Assembly (NCBI GenBank): GCA_022828595.1
Contig: JAKGHH010000002.1
Span: forward strand, 64,576,383-64,640,382
Direction of reading: 5' to 3'
Length of the DNA: 64,000 nt
From: Nelumbo lutea
Lineage: Eukaryota > Streptophyta > Magnoliopsida > Proteales > Nelumbonaceae
Shown: positions 23,503-36,687 of the stretch, one piece after another
Numbering within the stretch: position 1 is the first letter of the stretch
Layout of the letters: every line of letters begins with the position of its first letter
Notes under the pieces: generated by a model
Seen by the model: only the letters and a program-made list of their open reading frames with translations
Told to the model about the DNA's origin: nothing
Databases searched by the model: none
Position numbers and translations under genes: made by a program

Positions 23503-24417
23503 TGCTCATTGGTTTTGTTCACTTTTGCAAATACATACAATTGCATGGTGGGTGAGTCCTGATTTTCATAAATTAAACACGTGGCACCTTAGGAAGGCAT
23601 CGATCTCATTGCTGTTGTCGTGGGTGCCCTCACTATTGCATGCCTCAATTGAAAAAAAATAAAAGAAAAAAAATATCAGTCTCAAGAATTGAACAACAAA
23701 CCCCCTTTATCATGACTACTCTTTTTATAAATCAATAAATGCATTGGCGTTGATTAAGAGTCTTATCTCTCTAATCTACATTTATTAAATGGTAACGATT
23801 CCTTCTCTATTTATATGCAAATTGTAATTCTTTTCCTTATGTTTCCAAGTTAGCAATTAAAGAAAGAAAATTTTCAGAATCTTTTTCTCCTTTCTATCCC
23901 GATTTTCCTCGTCCTTTCTTATTTGATTAATATCCTTAGTAACCACTCTATCAATTAATTGAGAACAACCAGCACTCCCCAACCACCTTTTTTTTTTGGG
24001 TGTTTTGTTCCTATATTTTTTTATTATATCTGCTTTGTTTTTGGACCAGTTTTTTATTCAAAGACTCGTGAGGAGAACACAATACAGCATCCATCACTCT
24101 TATTTGTTCTTGCATGGTGAAAATATCAACTAAAAAACAAAAAAGAAAAACAGCATCAACCCTCTTATATATAATATTATTTATATTTTAAATTTTTTTA
24201 TTATTTTAAGTAAATTTATTTTTCAAAAAATACTGTTAATTAAAAAATTTTGAGGATTCAGCTACAAGGAATCCGACTCCATTAGGGATCAGAGATGGAG
24301 GACAACTTTTAAATTTGGCGGAGATCAGAGTCGGATAGGGAATATGATTCTTGCCCGAACTCTCTCCTATTACCATTCCTAGTAAAGTGGGCAGCTGTGG
24401 GCTGGGTTTAGGTTAGT

Positions 24418-24664
24418 GTTTTTAAAACCAGAATGGCTGGAAAACCAAGAATCGATCACCTGACCAGTTCCGTTTCACCCCATAACCACTTTTTGGCCAA
24501 AAATCATTAATTTAGTTAGCGAACTGCTAACCTAGGCAGTTGAACCGTCTACCCAAACAATGGTTTTTGATTATTTCTTTTGTTTTTTATTTTTTTTAAT
24601 TTAGTTAACAAACTGCTAACCCGGGCAACCATTCCCTCTCTAGTTCGATTTTATAAACCTTGGT
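24418..24664 (-). mobile_element. MITE family M1, divergent copy 2
   Basis: Starting GTGTTTTTAAAACCAGAATG, it contains CACCTGACCAGTTCCGTTTC and CAGTTGAACCGTCT, the reverse complements of segments in the other two copies. It ends near GATTTTATAAACCTTGG. It is more diverged, and the middle differs. Confidence 0.5.
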
Positions 24665-24731
24665 TTGGGTTTTGAGCCCATGGGCCAGTATGGCACAATA
24701 CGATAAAGTGGGCCATTCTGGCACGGTCCCC

Positions 24732-24838
24732 AGCCCAACACAGCATGACAATCCACATATATATCTATCTACCAAATGTGGGGTGGCTTTGTTAATATGT
24801 TAGCTGGTTCACTCAGCCCAACACGACATGACACAATC

Positions 24839-24913
<75 letters not shown>

Positions 24914-24931
24914 TAGATGTGGGGTGGCTTT
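24732..24931 (+). repeat. Local duplication with (TA)n expansion in one copy
   Basis: The block from CAGCCCAACACAGCATGACA to GTGGGGTGGCTTT occurs at about 24732-24790 and again at about 24816-24931. The second copy contains an alternating TA tract of roughly 70 bp (24842-24912), where the first has only about ten alternating bases. Confidence 0.75.
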
Positions 24932-25694
24932 TCCAGTATAGACGTGGATTTGATTCTTACGACGGTTATTAGTGGAGTGTGTATACATAACAGTTTTTAT
25001 TTTCAATTTATATAATTTTAATTTAACTTTATTATAATTTTTAAATTACATATATAAACAATTATGTATATCAAATTCATATAGAATAGAATTCTAGGAT
25101 TTATTTTATCAATTTATTTTCTATTTGGTTACTTTATTTTCACTTTTTCATTATTTTTGTTTTCATATTTTCAATGAAAAATTGTATACCAACGACCTGG
25201 CCCAAACCGGCATGAACCTTCCTATGCCCTTGCCATGGGCCATACCAAGCTTCCCTTTTGAGGGGTTTCGGGCCAGGTAGGCACAACCCACCTAGGCTCA
25301 CATTTTGACCTGACATAGCCCACTACAATATGACCACGAACCACATTACACATCTAAATAGGGGTGCAAATGAATCTGATCATGATAAGATCCGATCCTA
25401 TTTGGTCAAATTCGGATCACCCCTTATTCAAATCTTCAGATCGGATCGGACGATAGGATCCGATCAGAAATTGGACGGAATTCAAATCACCCTCTATCTG
25501 ATCCGATTAAGCACTTATTGATATTTGGGAAATAAGCCCAAATTAAGTACTTATTTAAGCCCAACTTTCTAGCTTTTTTAAAGTGCTTATACAATAAGCA
25601 CTTATTCAATTTTTTCTTCTAAAATTACCCCTAATTTAATTTTAAAATACCGCTTATAAATTTACCATAGTTGAATTTTATAAAATTATTTTTA

Positions 25695-26170
25695 TGAAAG
25701 CACTTTTACAAAAAGCACTTTTATAAAAGTACTTTTATGAAAACACTTTTACGAAAGTATGTTTATGAAAGCACTTTTAAAAAATTACTTTTACAAAAGC
25801 ACTTTCATGAAGCACTTTTACGAGCGTAGTTTTACGAAAGCACTTACGAAAGTACTTTTACAAAAGCACTTCAACAAAAGTAATTTTATGAAAGCACTTT
25901 TATGAAATCACTTTTACGAAAATACTTTCATGAAAGCACTTTTATAAAAGTAATTTTATGAAAGCACTTTTACGAATGCAGTTTTATGAAATCACTTTTA
26001 CGAAAATACTTTCATGAAAGCACTTTTATAAAAGTAATTTTATGAAAGCACTTTTACGAAAGCATTTTATGAAAGTACTTTTACGAAAGTACTTTTGTAA
26101 AAATGCTTTCATAAAAGTACTTTCTTAAAAATACTTTTATAAAAGTGCTTTTGTAAAAATGCTTTCAAAA
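25695..26170. repeat. Imperfect 14-15 bp minisatellite
   Basis: About 30 degenerate copies of a unit like GAAAGCACTTTTACG. The unit is close to its own reverse complement (AAAAGTGCTTTT), and the last quarter (from about 26090) reads mostly in the complementary sense. It lies inside a larger AT-rich fold-back region (about 25519-26365) whose flanks carry AATAAGCACTTATT-type words on both sides. Confidence 0.75.
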
Positions 26171-26665
26171 GGTATATTTTGAAAATTTAAAAGAAAATAA
26201 AGGACAAAATAGTTACAAATGCTTATTTAAGTGCTTATCAGAGAAAAAGACTACCAAAGGTTCAATATAAAATAAAAAATAAGCACTTAAAAAAATTGGG
26301 TGCCAAATGCAAATAAGTGTTTATTTGAATAAGCTCTTATTTTTATCTTAAGCACTCCCAAACATGGTCTTAGTGTATTGATGGGTTTGAGAACCAATAC
26401 ATATGGTAGACTAAGCACAGATAATTTTCAATACTTCTGATCTTTGGTATTGTGCATATCAATATTTTAAACCTTGCCTTCTGTGATTAATTAGAAGCTG
26501 AAGGCGCATGAAATTGATATACATTTATGTAACAGCATATTGATATGAAACCATTACAAGAAAAGAAGTAAAGAGAAAAGAAAAAGAAGAAGCTCTTCTT
26601 CAATGGCTAGGGAGCAGCAAACAGGAGACTTGCCGCAATTGTCTCTCGTAAACTCTAGAATTCAA

Positions 26666-29266
26666 TCAGAAGGTTGAAAAAGGGTTATGGCAGGGAGGAA
26701 CCATTTGTATCTCCATTGTTGTCTGGCTTGAATTGTCGTCGCTGATCCAGTTCCTATTTCAAAAGCAATTGAAATTGTGTTAGTTTAATACATATCAGTA
26801 ACAAAAGAAATGCCTTAATTATGTGGCTAAGGCTTCTTTTAATAGCAAAAGAAGATAAGTCTTAAGGAATGCCTAATGCAGCATAAGTAATATAATAAAG
26901 ATCCTAAATTAACAAAGTGGTTTACATATATTTATCATATATTTTCACCTAATTAAAATTTCAAGATGTTGGTTAAACCCTGATGATATTGGTGACCAAT
27001 TATGTAATATTCATCAATTCATAAAGTGTTTTGATTGGTCAAAACTCTTTAATATCAGATCTTTTCGGTATCATTGCTGTGATTTAGTTGTAGCATTTTC
27101 CTGTGACCTCAATAAGACATACACGATAGTGGTTTGTTTATTATTTGATCACTTGTGTCCTGTTTTGCAGAATAAGTGATCTCAACAAACCATGAAATTA
27201 AGGCTTAGTTTGGATAAGCTTTTGGCAGTGAAAAACAAAATTGTGCCAAAAAGTATTTTGAACATTCTTCAATATTTGCTTTTAAGAACAGAATTATATA
27301 AGGTGATAACACTTTTAAGTCCAAAATACAAAGCATAAAATCGAGGCTTTATGCTTTTGAACTTTAAAAGCACAAATCCCCAAGCTTATCCAAACAAAAC
27401 CTACAATAGGGCAAAATAATAGTATTAGAAATTAGATCATACTCTCGAGGCCGAGATGTCCACAGGGAACTGAGAGCTCTTAATCGGACGTAATACTCCC
27501 CAATGGCCAGAAAACATCGTGCCGCTTGTCGAATGGTTAATATCCGTCGCATTTGATGAAGAGTTTGCTGTCTCAAATTATCAGCCTACAATTAAAAAAA
27601 AATCTTAAAACCAGCATCTACCAAGACAAAGAAATAATCAATACGAATCTACACAGATGAAGACATATTTGTTAATTTATTATTGGATCAGACCCACTGA
27701 TCCATCATCAATATATATTGAAATGGGTCCACAAACCCTAAATAAAAATTTCAAAAGGGTTGAAACCAAGGAAGCTTTCTTTGTTTGTGGGGCTTGGACT
27801 CTTCCAATTATGAAAAAAGAATAATAAGAATGCTTAATTTTTGTTCATTTATTTATTGGGTTATTAAATTTAATAATCATGTCCAATTTTGTTCTCAATA
27901 ATATTTTAATTTTGTTGATGGGTATGGTTAGGGTTTCTGCATCCTAAGGTGCTAAGATGAGATGGGCGCAAACCCCCTGATCCTTCAACAAATACTGAAA
28001 GAGATCGGATTAAATGAATTTGATTGCTGTTTTATGAGCTGTGAGGCCAATCATTTTGTTTCAAACCAGCTATAAAGGCAGATGAGAGATTGAGTGGTCT
28101 GGACCACATACACTTTACAGATACCTGTCCTAGATCAAAATGATTGATCTCTAAAACAGCTATCAAGTTCATCTAATTAGCTTTCTGATCATGTTGAAAT
28201 GGGTCATCACTAGAAGATGAAATGGGCACAAACCCTAAATATAGGTAAAAATTTCAAAAGGGTTGAAACCCATGAAGTTGTCCCTATTTGTGAGGCTTGG
28301 ATTATTCTAATGATGGATAAAGGAATAAGAAATGTTCATATTCTATTCATTTATTATTGTTCTATTTAATTTAATAATCATGTCCAATTTAGCTCTCAAA
28401 AATATTTTAATCTTGCTGATGGGTATGGTTAGGGTTTCCACATCACAAGGTGCTATGTGGAATGGTCCCTTGATACCTTTACAACCTCACATTACATCAT
28501 GACCTAGCCATAGACATTTGGGGAGAGACCTCTTCCCTTACGAAATTTCTGTGGCTTTTGTCTAGACAATGACATCTAATTGCTTCTAAAGAAGGGAAAA
28601 AAATAAATTAGTATTTGACTTTCTCAACTAAGATTACCCTTCTGCCCATTCATCTATGACCTTGTCATGAAGAAGGGCGGGGCCCAGAAGGATGATGTGG
28701 CAGATCCCCCACTGTCCATGGAACAAGGCAACACTTAACGTGACCTTTGATCGATTGCTTGATAACTTAAGGCTGGGAGGAGGGCATTTTGGTCATTTAA
28801 CTAAGATAACTACCTTCCAAAAGAACTTTACTGGCTGTTTATGCATTAGATGTGGTGCCGCATCGTGATTGGCTCTCCAGGAATAGGGAATAGTTTTACA
28901 CTTTTTACTTCCATGAGGAGTTCTGAAATATTGAAGTCTAATCTCTAAAGGGTTGACCACAAGTACTTGTCCACCCTACACGCAAACTCCCCTGAAAACG
29001 TCACACTTTTCTTTTGCCACATGGCAAGATGTTATTGGCCTAAAAGTTCCGTCAGATTAGGAGAGAATGATTCGTGAGGTAAAAGTATGACGACCTTGTT
29101 TGGCTTCGCTTGATGAATAATGATGAACCACCCCATCTAAGTATTATTGGCTGTTCTCTTGGCCTGTTGATTAGGTCGTTTAAAACAAACAAAGTCCATT
29201 ATTGCCTCTCACCCTTCCTTTCCTTCTTTCTTCCTTTGTATAAGTCTTATCTCAATCAATCTCCAT

Positions 29267-29303
<37 letters not shown>

Positions 29304-32300
29304 ACTTCAACTGTAAGCTAGAATTCTGGCCGGAATCTGGCACCTACTTCATGATATGAAGCTACGTTTGCCTCAGTACTTTCTAGAAGAACGTCGGAAG
29401 TTCTACTTCCCACCATTGCTGAAGCTTGAAAGACCAGGAGTAGGAGGGTTTGAATTGCAAATAACCGTTCTGTTTGTGTTTGGAGAGTCTGGTTAATTAC
29501 CTGTCGAACGAAGCCTTCGAGGTTGGATAGCTTGCTCAGTGCCATGGCCATCTGATCCATGTAGTTCCCGACGTGGGTCCCCTCGCTAAGCGACCCACTG
29601 GCGACGGTGTCGGCGAGAGACTGCTGGAGCTGCTCTAGACCTTGAGAGAGAGCCTCCTCCGCCTGCTGCGAGGATTGCTGGAGGCTGCATATGCCCATGA
29701 ATTGCTGCTCCGTCAATGTGTCTAACTGGGGCAATAGTATCTGATCATTAAAAGACAGAAGAAAAATCTCAGTCTGGGAAAACAGTACAGACTAGACTTC
29801 AGAGGAGAAAATAGAAGAAAAGAACGTAAACAAGCGACGAACCATGCAGCGCAAGATAAAAAAACTTTTTGGCATTTTGAAAAGTGTAGGGGTAGTTTGG
29901 TCATTTAAATGTCAACTGATTCGTGAAATGATGGTATAACTGTAATTAGGACGTCATTGGAGGACCAAAAAAAGGTTCAGTCAGTTTCTTTCAGTCAGGG
30001 TTTGAAACTTTGAATGTCTCCTCAAACCTTCTCGGGCAAGAGTTAGACCCTGAGCTGAAACCTGAAAAATTGCTCTTCCATTTTCAAGAAACTACCAATG
30101 AACCCCTCGTAAGTCCTGGGCACATAATGGAGGCATGACCGGTTCAAAACATGCAAAAAGACTTGAATACCCTCCATATATTAAGAAAAAAGAAAACTGT
30201 ACAGGTTTTGCACCTTGATGAGTTCAGACGGCCGGAATCCACCCATCCAGAGGAAACAGCGTTCGGCCGGAGCTGCCCACATTCCGGTGACAAGGTGAAA
30301 GACGTCGGATTTTGCGGCGATCCCCTTCAGCCGGAAGATTTCGTCGTAGTGTGCGAGATACCCGTCTAATATTATTCGGAGGTCGCCGTCCGACAGACGT
30401 GCCTGGAGAGCTGTCCGGAGCTCCGACATGTGCCTCTGATCGTCCTCTAACCATCTCGCGTACTCCATGTCGAACATCGCAGCTCCTGCATGAAAACAAC
30501 GCAGAATTTTTGATCTTCAGAGTTCAGACTGAACAAATTGCTGTATATTTTTACCCTTCAGAGGAAGAGAAGACTGAAGGGGTAGTTTAGTCATTTCGAA
30601 GATTGCCAGAAATAATCTAGTAATCTCTGATTTCACGTAAATATCACATCAAGGAAGGATATTATTGTAATTCTATGAGCCGGAAGATGGAAGAACTCAC
30701 CTGAGCTGATACTCCCACTCCCACCTGCTGCACCACCGGCTCCTGATAAGAAGAGACCCTAATCACCATCAAATTCAACAGAAAAAAAAAAGAAACATTG
30801 AATTAGTAATTTCTGTGCAAATTTATAAAATAATATTATTAATCTAATTAAAATAACGGGAAATTGTTAGAACCTGAGATCTCGCTCGTTGAAGCTCCTG
30901 CTCTAACTGAGTAAGCTTTATTCTACTAGTCTCTAGCTGCTGTACATAAGCCTGCCAAGAAAAAATATTTGAAGATAAAAAAAGGAAAATGGGCATCTGA
31001 TTTTTTATTTCTTTTTTCTTGAAGTCAACCTGAATTAATGTTTTCCGGCAACAAAGCGATCGTCTGAATCTGACCCACCTTCTTCCTAAGTCGACTCTTC
31101 CTTGCTGCCTCTCTATTCTGTGCCAAACGTCTTAGAGTCTGAAACAACAACCGAAAATTCAAAAAAAAAAAAAAAACACAGAGGTTGATAATATCAGCTT
31201 AAAAGTCTGAGATTGAAAGAGTTAAAGAGTGTGGTTGAATTCAACACAACGTAAGAGAACCAAAGAGAGTTTATTCATTTATTTATTTGCTTTTTCTTCT
31301 AAATCTATCTCTGACTTCGTTTTCATGACCTTTGCATCGAGTGTTTTCTCTGAAGCCGAACCAGCACCCCTTCTCTGCAACATTTTAAAAAAGAGAAATA
31401 AATTGTATTATTTAACAATAGTCAATCAAAGCTTAAAAAAGAGCTTTTGGGGGCAATTTCTAGGCAGGTTTTTCGTCTCAGGAGAAAATGGAGAGTTTAG
31501 ACTGAGGACTCCTTGTGGCTACTAAATACTAGCTATTAAGAGATCTACAGTATACAGCAGTTACTGCTATGGTGCAAGTTTACTTGTTTAGAAGATCGAA
31601 ACTCAGAAATTTGATTTTCAGAAGATGGGTTTTAAGACTTTAAAATGTCCAAGAGAATTGAAGAGAAAATAGTACACTAATGTTTCATGCATGTAAATTT
31701 CAAGATTTTCTTTTCAGAAATTTGGATGCAACCATACTTTTTTTGGGGCGAGGGGAGGTGCAAATGGGTATGAGAATATCTGGGAAGCTAGGGATAATTG
31801 CAGAAACACATTTTCTTTTGGTATAGCTCCAGATCTTGAGAGTTGAGACAACAAACAGTTAAAGAATAGCATTTGCCAAAAAAAATAAACTTCATAAAGA
31901 TTCTGGCTTTTCCGGGGTTATGAGGATCTTTGCTATCCTTCACTAGGCTGAAGTTTCTTCCTTCCTTGCTTTTTCTCGGAATGTGTGATTCAAGCTTTTA
32001 AGATGGAGACATGGATCTAACAATCCAAAACATACAGAAAGTTATAAGGCATTATTTTGAAGAATAACTTATGGAACAGTGATGGCTTTGGAACTTGTTT
32101 TTTAAGATGTCAGGTTTTTATCAGAAAACCAACCGTAAAGCTGGTTTGCTGGACAAGTCTGGCTTTGATTGATTCTCTCAGGGTTGTTGGGATTTGTGTC
32201 CTTTTATGTGCACAGGTAAAATCAAGCCTATAACAGTAGGTCGTAGCTCAAATGACACCTTTTCCTGAGCTTTGGGATTTGGTGAGAGAAGAAGAGATTG

Positions 32301-33565
32301 TTAGAGAGCTGTAGCAGTGAATAACCTTTTCTGATGGTTTGGCTTGTTGAATTGGTGATGCCCCTGTTTTTGAAGTGTCATTTGCCATCTCTATTTGGTG
32401 ATGTTGCTGCAGCGGTTTCTGGTCAATGGCCTGATTTGATGCCTTTTCACTGAGGGGAGATTCAGGCTCCAACTGAGAATCGGTTTGGAAGGAAAAAGTA
32501 TTCTGAGCAGACCCTGAATCAGTACTATCCCCTGATCTCGAACTACCCTGGATTAGAAGAATAAGATAATCAATTGGGTATTTGAAAATCATCAAAAAGA
32601 ATCATCAGAGTCACCTTACAAATATAAAATTCCCACAGGCATATCAGAGCCCAGATTAGAAATAAAATTAAAGAAGTAAAGGATGTTCTCAGAAATAAAA
32701 TTCCCACAGGCATATCTTGCAGTTTTTGTGATTGCCATCGAGGTTGATGAAAACAGACGTAGGAAAAGAAAATAGTCAAAGGGGGAAGAAACTACTCTTG
32801 GAGTTTGCTGGAATCTCATTGGCCACGAGGGGAACATTTCCAGAGTAGCAGCTGGCCTGGCTGGTAAAAAAGCTGCAAGAATCACAAAAGCAGAATCCTT
32901 GAGCATCATCAAATAAAGACTCCCAAATCTTCAAGCCATATCAAAGGCGAAAATTGATTCCCTTTTCTGCAGTTAAGAGTCAGTAAATCAGGCTAAGAAG
33001 TTAGGTTTCCATGTATGACGCTTTATGCCATTGAAGTTTTCTGCCTGAGAATGATTACTATGTTGGAAAAGGCAAGCCACCCTGCGGCTTCTATAGACTA
33101 ATTCAAACCTCTCTCTCTCTCTCTCTGAGTTGGGTTATGCTTAGCAAACATCACAAAAAGGTAAAAATAATAGAGAGACCTACTTCTTTTGGCTTCGTCG
33201 TTTCTGTTCTTAACTCCTTGGAGCACAATTGCCTCTTCCAACTCTCCCAAATCAAAAGCAGATTCCTGTTGATTACTGAACATAGAAACCCATAACTCAT
33301 GTAAGAGAAGACTGTTTTTTCTCAAAAATAAAGTGTTTGTAACAAGAGAGCAAGGAACGAGTAAAGGAAGAAAACCTATTGAAGGATACTTGGAAATTAT
33401 GATTTTTAAACCATATAATAAAGGAGAAGATAGAGGAGGTCAATAAAAGGATTGAAAAAAATACATGTAATTGGTGACGGGATGGCTGATGCCATGAAAG
33501 ACAGGGTAGTTTGAAGATCCAGAATCTGCAGACAGACCATTTTCTCCAACTCTATGACTCGCCAT
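26666..33565 (-). CDS. TGA9: TGA9-type bZIP transcription factor (clade IV TGA factor)
   Basis: Twelve coding exons in transcription order: 33565-33465, 33275-33184, 32872-32796, 32547-32326, 31374-31330, 31138-31079, 30951-30874, 30758-30701, 30485-30214, 29740-29501, 27585-27443 and 26753-26666. All junctions are GT-AG, phases agree, and the product is 491 aa with no internal stop. It starts MASHRVGENGLS and carries the family block SAFDLGELEEAIVLQGVK. The basic region (exon 6) has N-x7-R as NREAARKSR; the leucine zipper (exon 7) runs through VQQLETSRIKLTQLEQELQR. The DOG1/TGA domain (exons 9-11) includes FDMEYARWLEDD, AERCFLWMGGFRPSELIK and QQAEEALSQGLEQLQQSL. It ends FSTF. TGA factors bind TGACG elements in the nucleus. 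Arabidopsis TGA9 acts with TGA10 and ROXY glutaredoxins in anther development; the same role here is inference. TGA10 is the nearest alternative. Confidence 0.93.
27718..28455. repeat. Diverged direct duplication inside a TGA9 intron
   Basis: Segments 27718-27958 and about 28194-28455 share words such as AAATTTCAAAAGGGTTGAAA, TTTAATAATCATGTCCAATT and GATGGGTATGGTTAGGGTTT, in the same order. They lie in the 1.9-kb intron between exons 10 and 11 and are separated by unrelated sequence. Spacing is about 480-490 bp. Confidence 0.75.
29271..29300. repeat. (AG)15 microsatellite in a TGA9 intron
   Basis: Uninterrupted AG dinucleotides about 200 bp downstream, in transcription sense, of the exon 10 donor site. 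Confidence 0.95.
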
Positions 33566-36224
33566 GCAAAACCTTCTTCTTAAACCATCTTACAGAGAAA
33601 AAAATAATAATAATAGAGAACTGATTTAGATAAAGATAAGAGAAAAATATCAAAGCTCCAGTGGTTTATCATCAATTTGACTTTGAAAATCTTTAGGCAA
33701 ATCATCTTCAAAGGTAGAACAAATGCAAAAGAAGGGTGTTTTAAGGGAGGAAATAGAGATGCAGAATCAATATTAATTTCTCCTACCATTTGTGTAGCTC
33801 AGATTTCTTCAAGACCTCGGAGCAACTCCTCTTGTAGAGCACAGCTGAACTGAAAAGAGCACACCAGAGAAAACAGAAGATTACAACTTTCTTTTCGAGT
33901 TTGGCTGACGAGGATTATTCCAGTTTTTATTTTTTGTGCACCACTCTTATCTTGCACCTCTCTCTCTCTCTCTCTCTCTCCTGTGTATGTGTGAAGAAGC
34001 CTTATTCTGTTGGGTTGCTTTATCACCCTCTGAAGTAAATATCATGATCAGATTTAAACTCTTTCATGGTATAGAAGATCTTGTCCTTTCAGACTGGTCT
34101 CAACTCTCAAGCTAGCGTGCGGTTGTTTGAAAAGAAAAAAAAAAGAAGTAAAAAATATTATAATAAACAATAAAATAAGAAGTAGGGTCTTTTATCAGGA
34201 AACCACCAGAATCACTGATTCCTACTCCACTCTCCCTAACCGGCTATACTTTCTTATTGGCTCTTATATGGGGTCCTCAGAAGTTTAAGTATTCTCATGG
34301 AAGAAAATTAAATTAATAAATAATTCAACATTTAATGTGAGATGATACAAGGTTTTCCTTGATTCCTTCTATAAAAAAGGAAAAAGAAAAGGAAGAAAAA
34401 GGAAAGAAAAGGAAATTGATCTTTCATACTTCATAAAGGATGAGTTTTACTTTGACAACTCAGGGCCTTTGAGGAAACAATTTTTTTTATGTTGTTTTTT
34501 TTTTTTTTAATTTTGGTTTATAGCCTCTCAAGTCTCAACCGAAACATTAGTACAATCATGCACAAGCAAAACCACTCAATCCTGCCATTGAGATGGGTTT
34601 GTTCGGTATTATCCCTTTTGTTGATGGGTCAGCATCCATTCCTTGTCAATACCTAAAACCATGCCCCAAAATGATTCCATTCCTTAACTAGAAATTTGTT
34701 TCAAGGGACCCTTGTGCACAGGTCCAAGGCTACATGGATTTTCCCAGTTTGTTTTACATTGGGTCCTATTCCTACATTAGGTATGGGGTATATGTTATGG
34801 ATATCCAAGACTATGTTTTTTTAAGGAGAAAACCCTACAAATTGCCTAGAGGGAGAAAGAAACCATTAAATTTTATTAGATTCCTACTGTTGCTGGTTGT
34901 GGATTTCCAAATCTTATTTGTGGGGAGACCCTTTTAATTAATCTCTCTTTTCCTCTCTAGCTTTAGGGCATGGACCCATGGCCTCTCTCTCACTGGGAGG
35001 TTGGTACAAGTATTTTATGCTGAATTCATCAACAACCCTTTGTAGGTGATGGACCCTCCACCAATTATTCCCTAGAGATCAATGATTGGCTAACAAAAAA
35101 ACAGAGAAGGAGAAAGTTCATTTCAAATGGAGAACTATTCAGGGATTAGGTAAGCCTATATATATTTGAGCTGACCACTAATTAGTTGCATATTTTACAT
35201 ATTCTTAGTATGGAAGGCTCTCTTAGATTAAGGATTCTATAAATATTTCATTCTCTTAAAACCCAACTAGTTTAATTCAGGGTTCCACAAGTAGGGAAAG
35301 GTGGTCGTTGATTTACCAGGAGCAAATCTAATATATCTCTGGCATTATTGTTTATGTCTTGGGATTGTTAGACTAGATTCACCCAATTTCTTGCTTCTTG
35401 AGAAAAACATGGAAACAGAAGCATACCATCTTATGGATGAATTATATTATATTGGATTATACTATAGCAACTTGTTTTCCTTTCTAATTTTGATTTCAAG
35501 CACCAAAATTCTTTATTGTCCCCGGAGATGTTGGCATTTTCTCCACAGAAGACATTTTAAATTGTAAAGAATCTTGGCCCCTTGACCTCTCACTGTTGTG
35601 AAAGATCACGCTTCAATTAAAATAAAACGACTTGTAGGGAGGGACCCAATTCATATAGTGACTCCATGACTAACTCAAACCAGAACTCCAAATGTTGGTA
35701 ACTTTTAGCCATGATTCCTTCCCTCATTGATCATCAGATTTCAGATAAAGCTCCTTCATGCATGCTAGTTCTTTCCTTTCTCAGGTAGTGCTGAGTACTA
35801 GTGCCAAGTTATTGTTTTTTTTTTTTTTTTCAACTTTTACTCCTGCCATGGATATAGCTACTTCTAAGGTGCAATTTATAAGCTTGTCTCCCAAATTTGT
35901 CATCTGGGATGTTAAAAAATTGCATGGGAAAAGAAGGCATTATTCTGAAGTTTGGGTCTTCTGTCAGTTTGGTGATCATATAAAATAGTTTGTTAATTAA
36001 TATACCTTTTTTTCGGTAAGCCGTTTGTTAATATACTTGAAAAGACCTACAAGCTACCCTAGTTTAGAAAACTTATAGTTTTATAATAGATGATACTATA
36101 TTAGCTTTTTTGTAATTCTTCAACCAGTTCCTTTGAGAGAAAAATGATCTATTACTCCCAAACGTCACAAGAGTAGGGTGGATATTTTTTCCTATATTTT
36201 TTTTTCTTCATGGAGTTACACAAC
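33566..36224 (-). promoter_or_regulatory. TGA9 5' UTR and upstream region; otherwise gene-free
   Basis: Just upstream of the start codon the transcript strand is purine-rich, with a (GA)n run (CT on the plus strand at 33958-33980), common in plant leaders. A possible TATA box on the minus strand, CATATAAGAGCC, lies near 34263-34274, which would give a leader of roughly 650 bp or one containing an intron. Further upstream no gene was recognised to 36224. Confidence 0.35.
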
Positions 36225-36345
36225 GATGGTAGTCATCCCCATCCCTTTAACCCCCAACCTTGGTGGTAGCAGGTTTTGATCCCAAGTCTCTACTACAATG
36301 AGTGATCCTACCAACCAAGCCACCATAAGTTGGTAGAGTATAGGG
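36225..36345 (-). mobile_element. tRNA-derived SINE-like sequence
   Basis: On the minus strand TGGCTTGGTTGG fits a pol III A box, and GGATCAAAACC fits the B box at 10 of 11 positions, about 35 bp later. Ends and target duplication were not resolved. It lies just outside the copia element A. Confidence 0.4.
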
Positions 36346-36429
36346 TGGGATTTGAGAACACTGAAACGGCTGAGAAACATTGCTTTTTAGAGGGAAGGTG
36401 GAATTTGTATCAATAGTAAGGATGTATTT

Positions 36430-36687
36430 TGTTAGAGCTAGCCGAATAAGGGTAGATTAGTCATTTTATTTCTGTTAAGTTATGTGCTTATGTGTCAGTT
36501 TTAATAGAGACTTCCCATCCCATACTTAAGTGGGGGCAGTTTAGTCTTTATACTACTAATTAGAGGCTAATCCATATTAAGGGTCGACTGATAGGGTTTA
36601 GACTCTCAAGTTCGACTGTTCTCATCATCATCATCATCATCATCTTCTCTTCTCCTGGTTCGAACTACTATAACTATAGAACTAACA
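36430..36687 (+). repeat. 5' LTR of copia A
   Basis: 258 bp, TGTTAG...AACA. Contains a CATCATCAT run where the 3' LTR has a longer CTT run. Confidence 0.9.

Noticed and set aside
25695..26170. CRISPR-like regular repeat array
   Set aside because: Units are adjacent, degenerate and without unique spacers, and the context is a plant nuclear genome.
30151..30590. Plus-strand frames across the TGA9 exon
   Set aside because: They are antisense shadows of the GC-richer exon 30214-30485.
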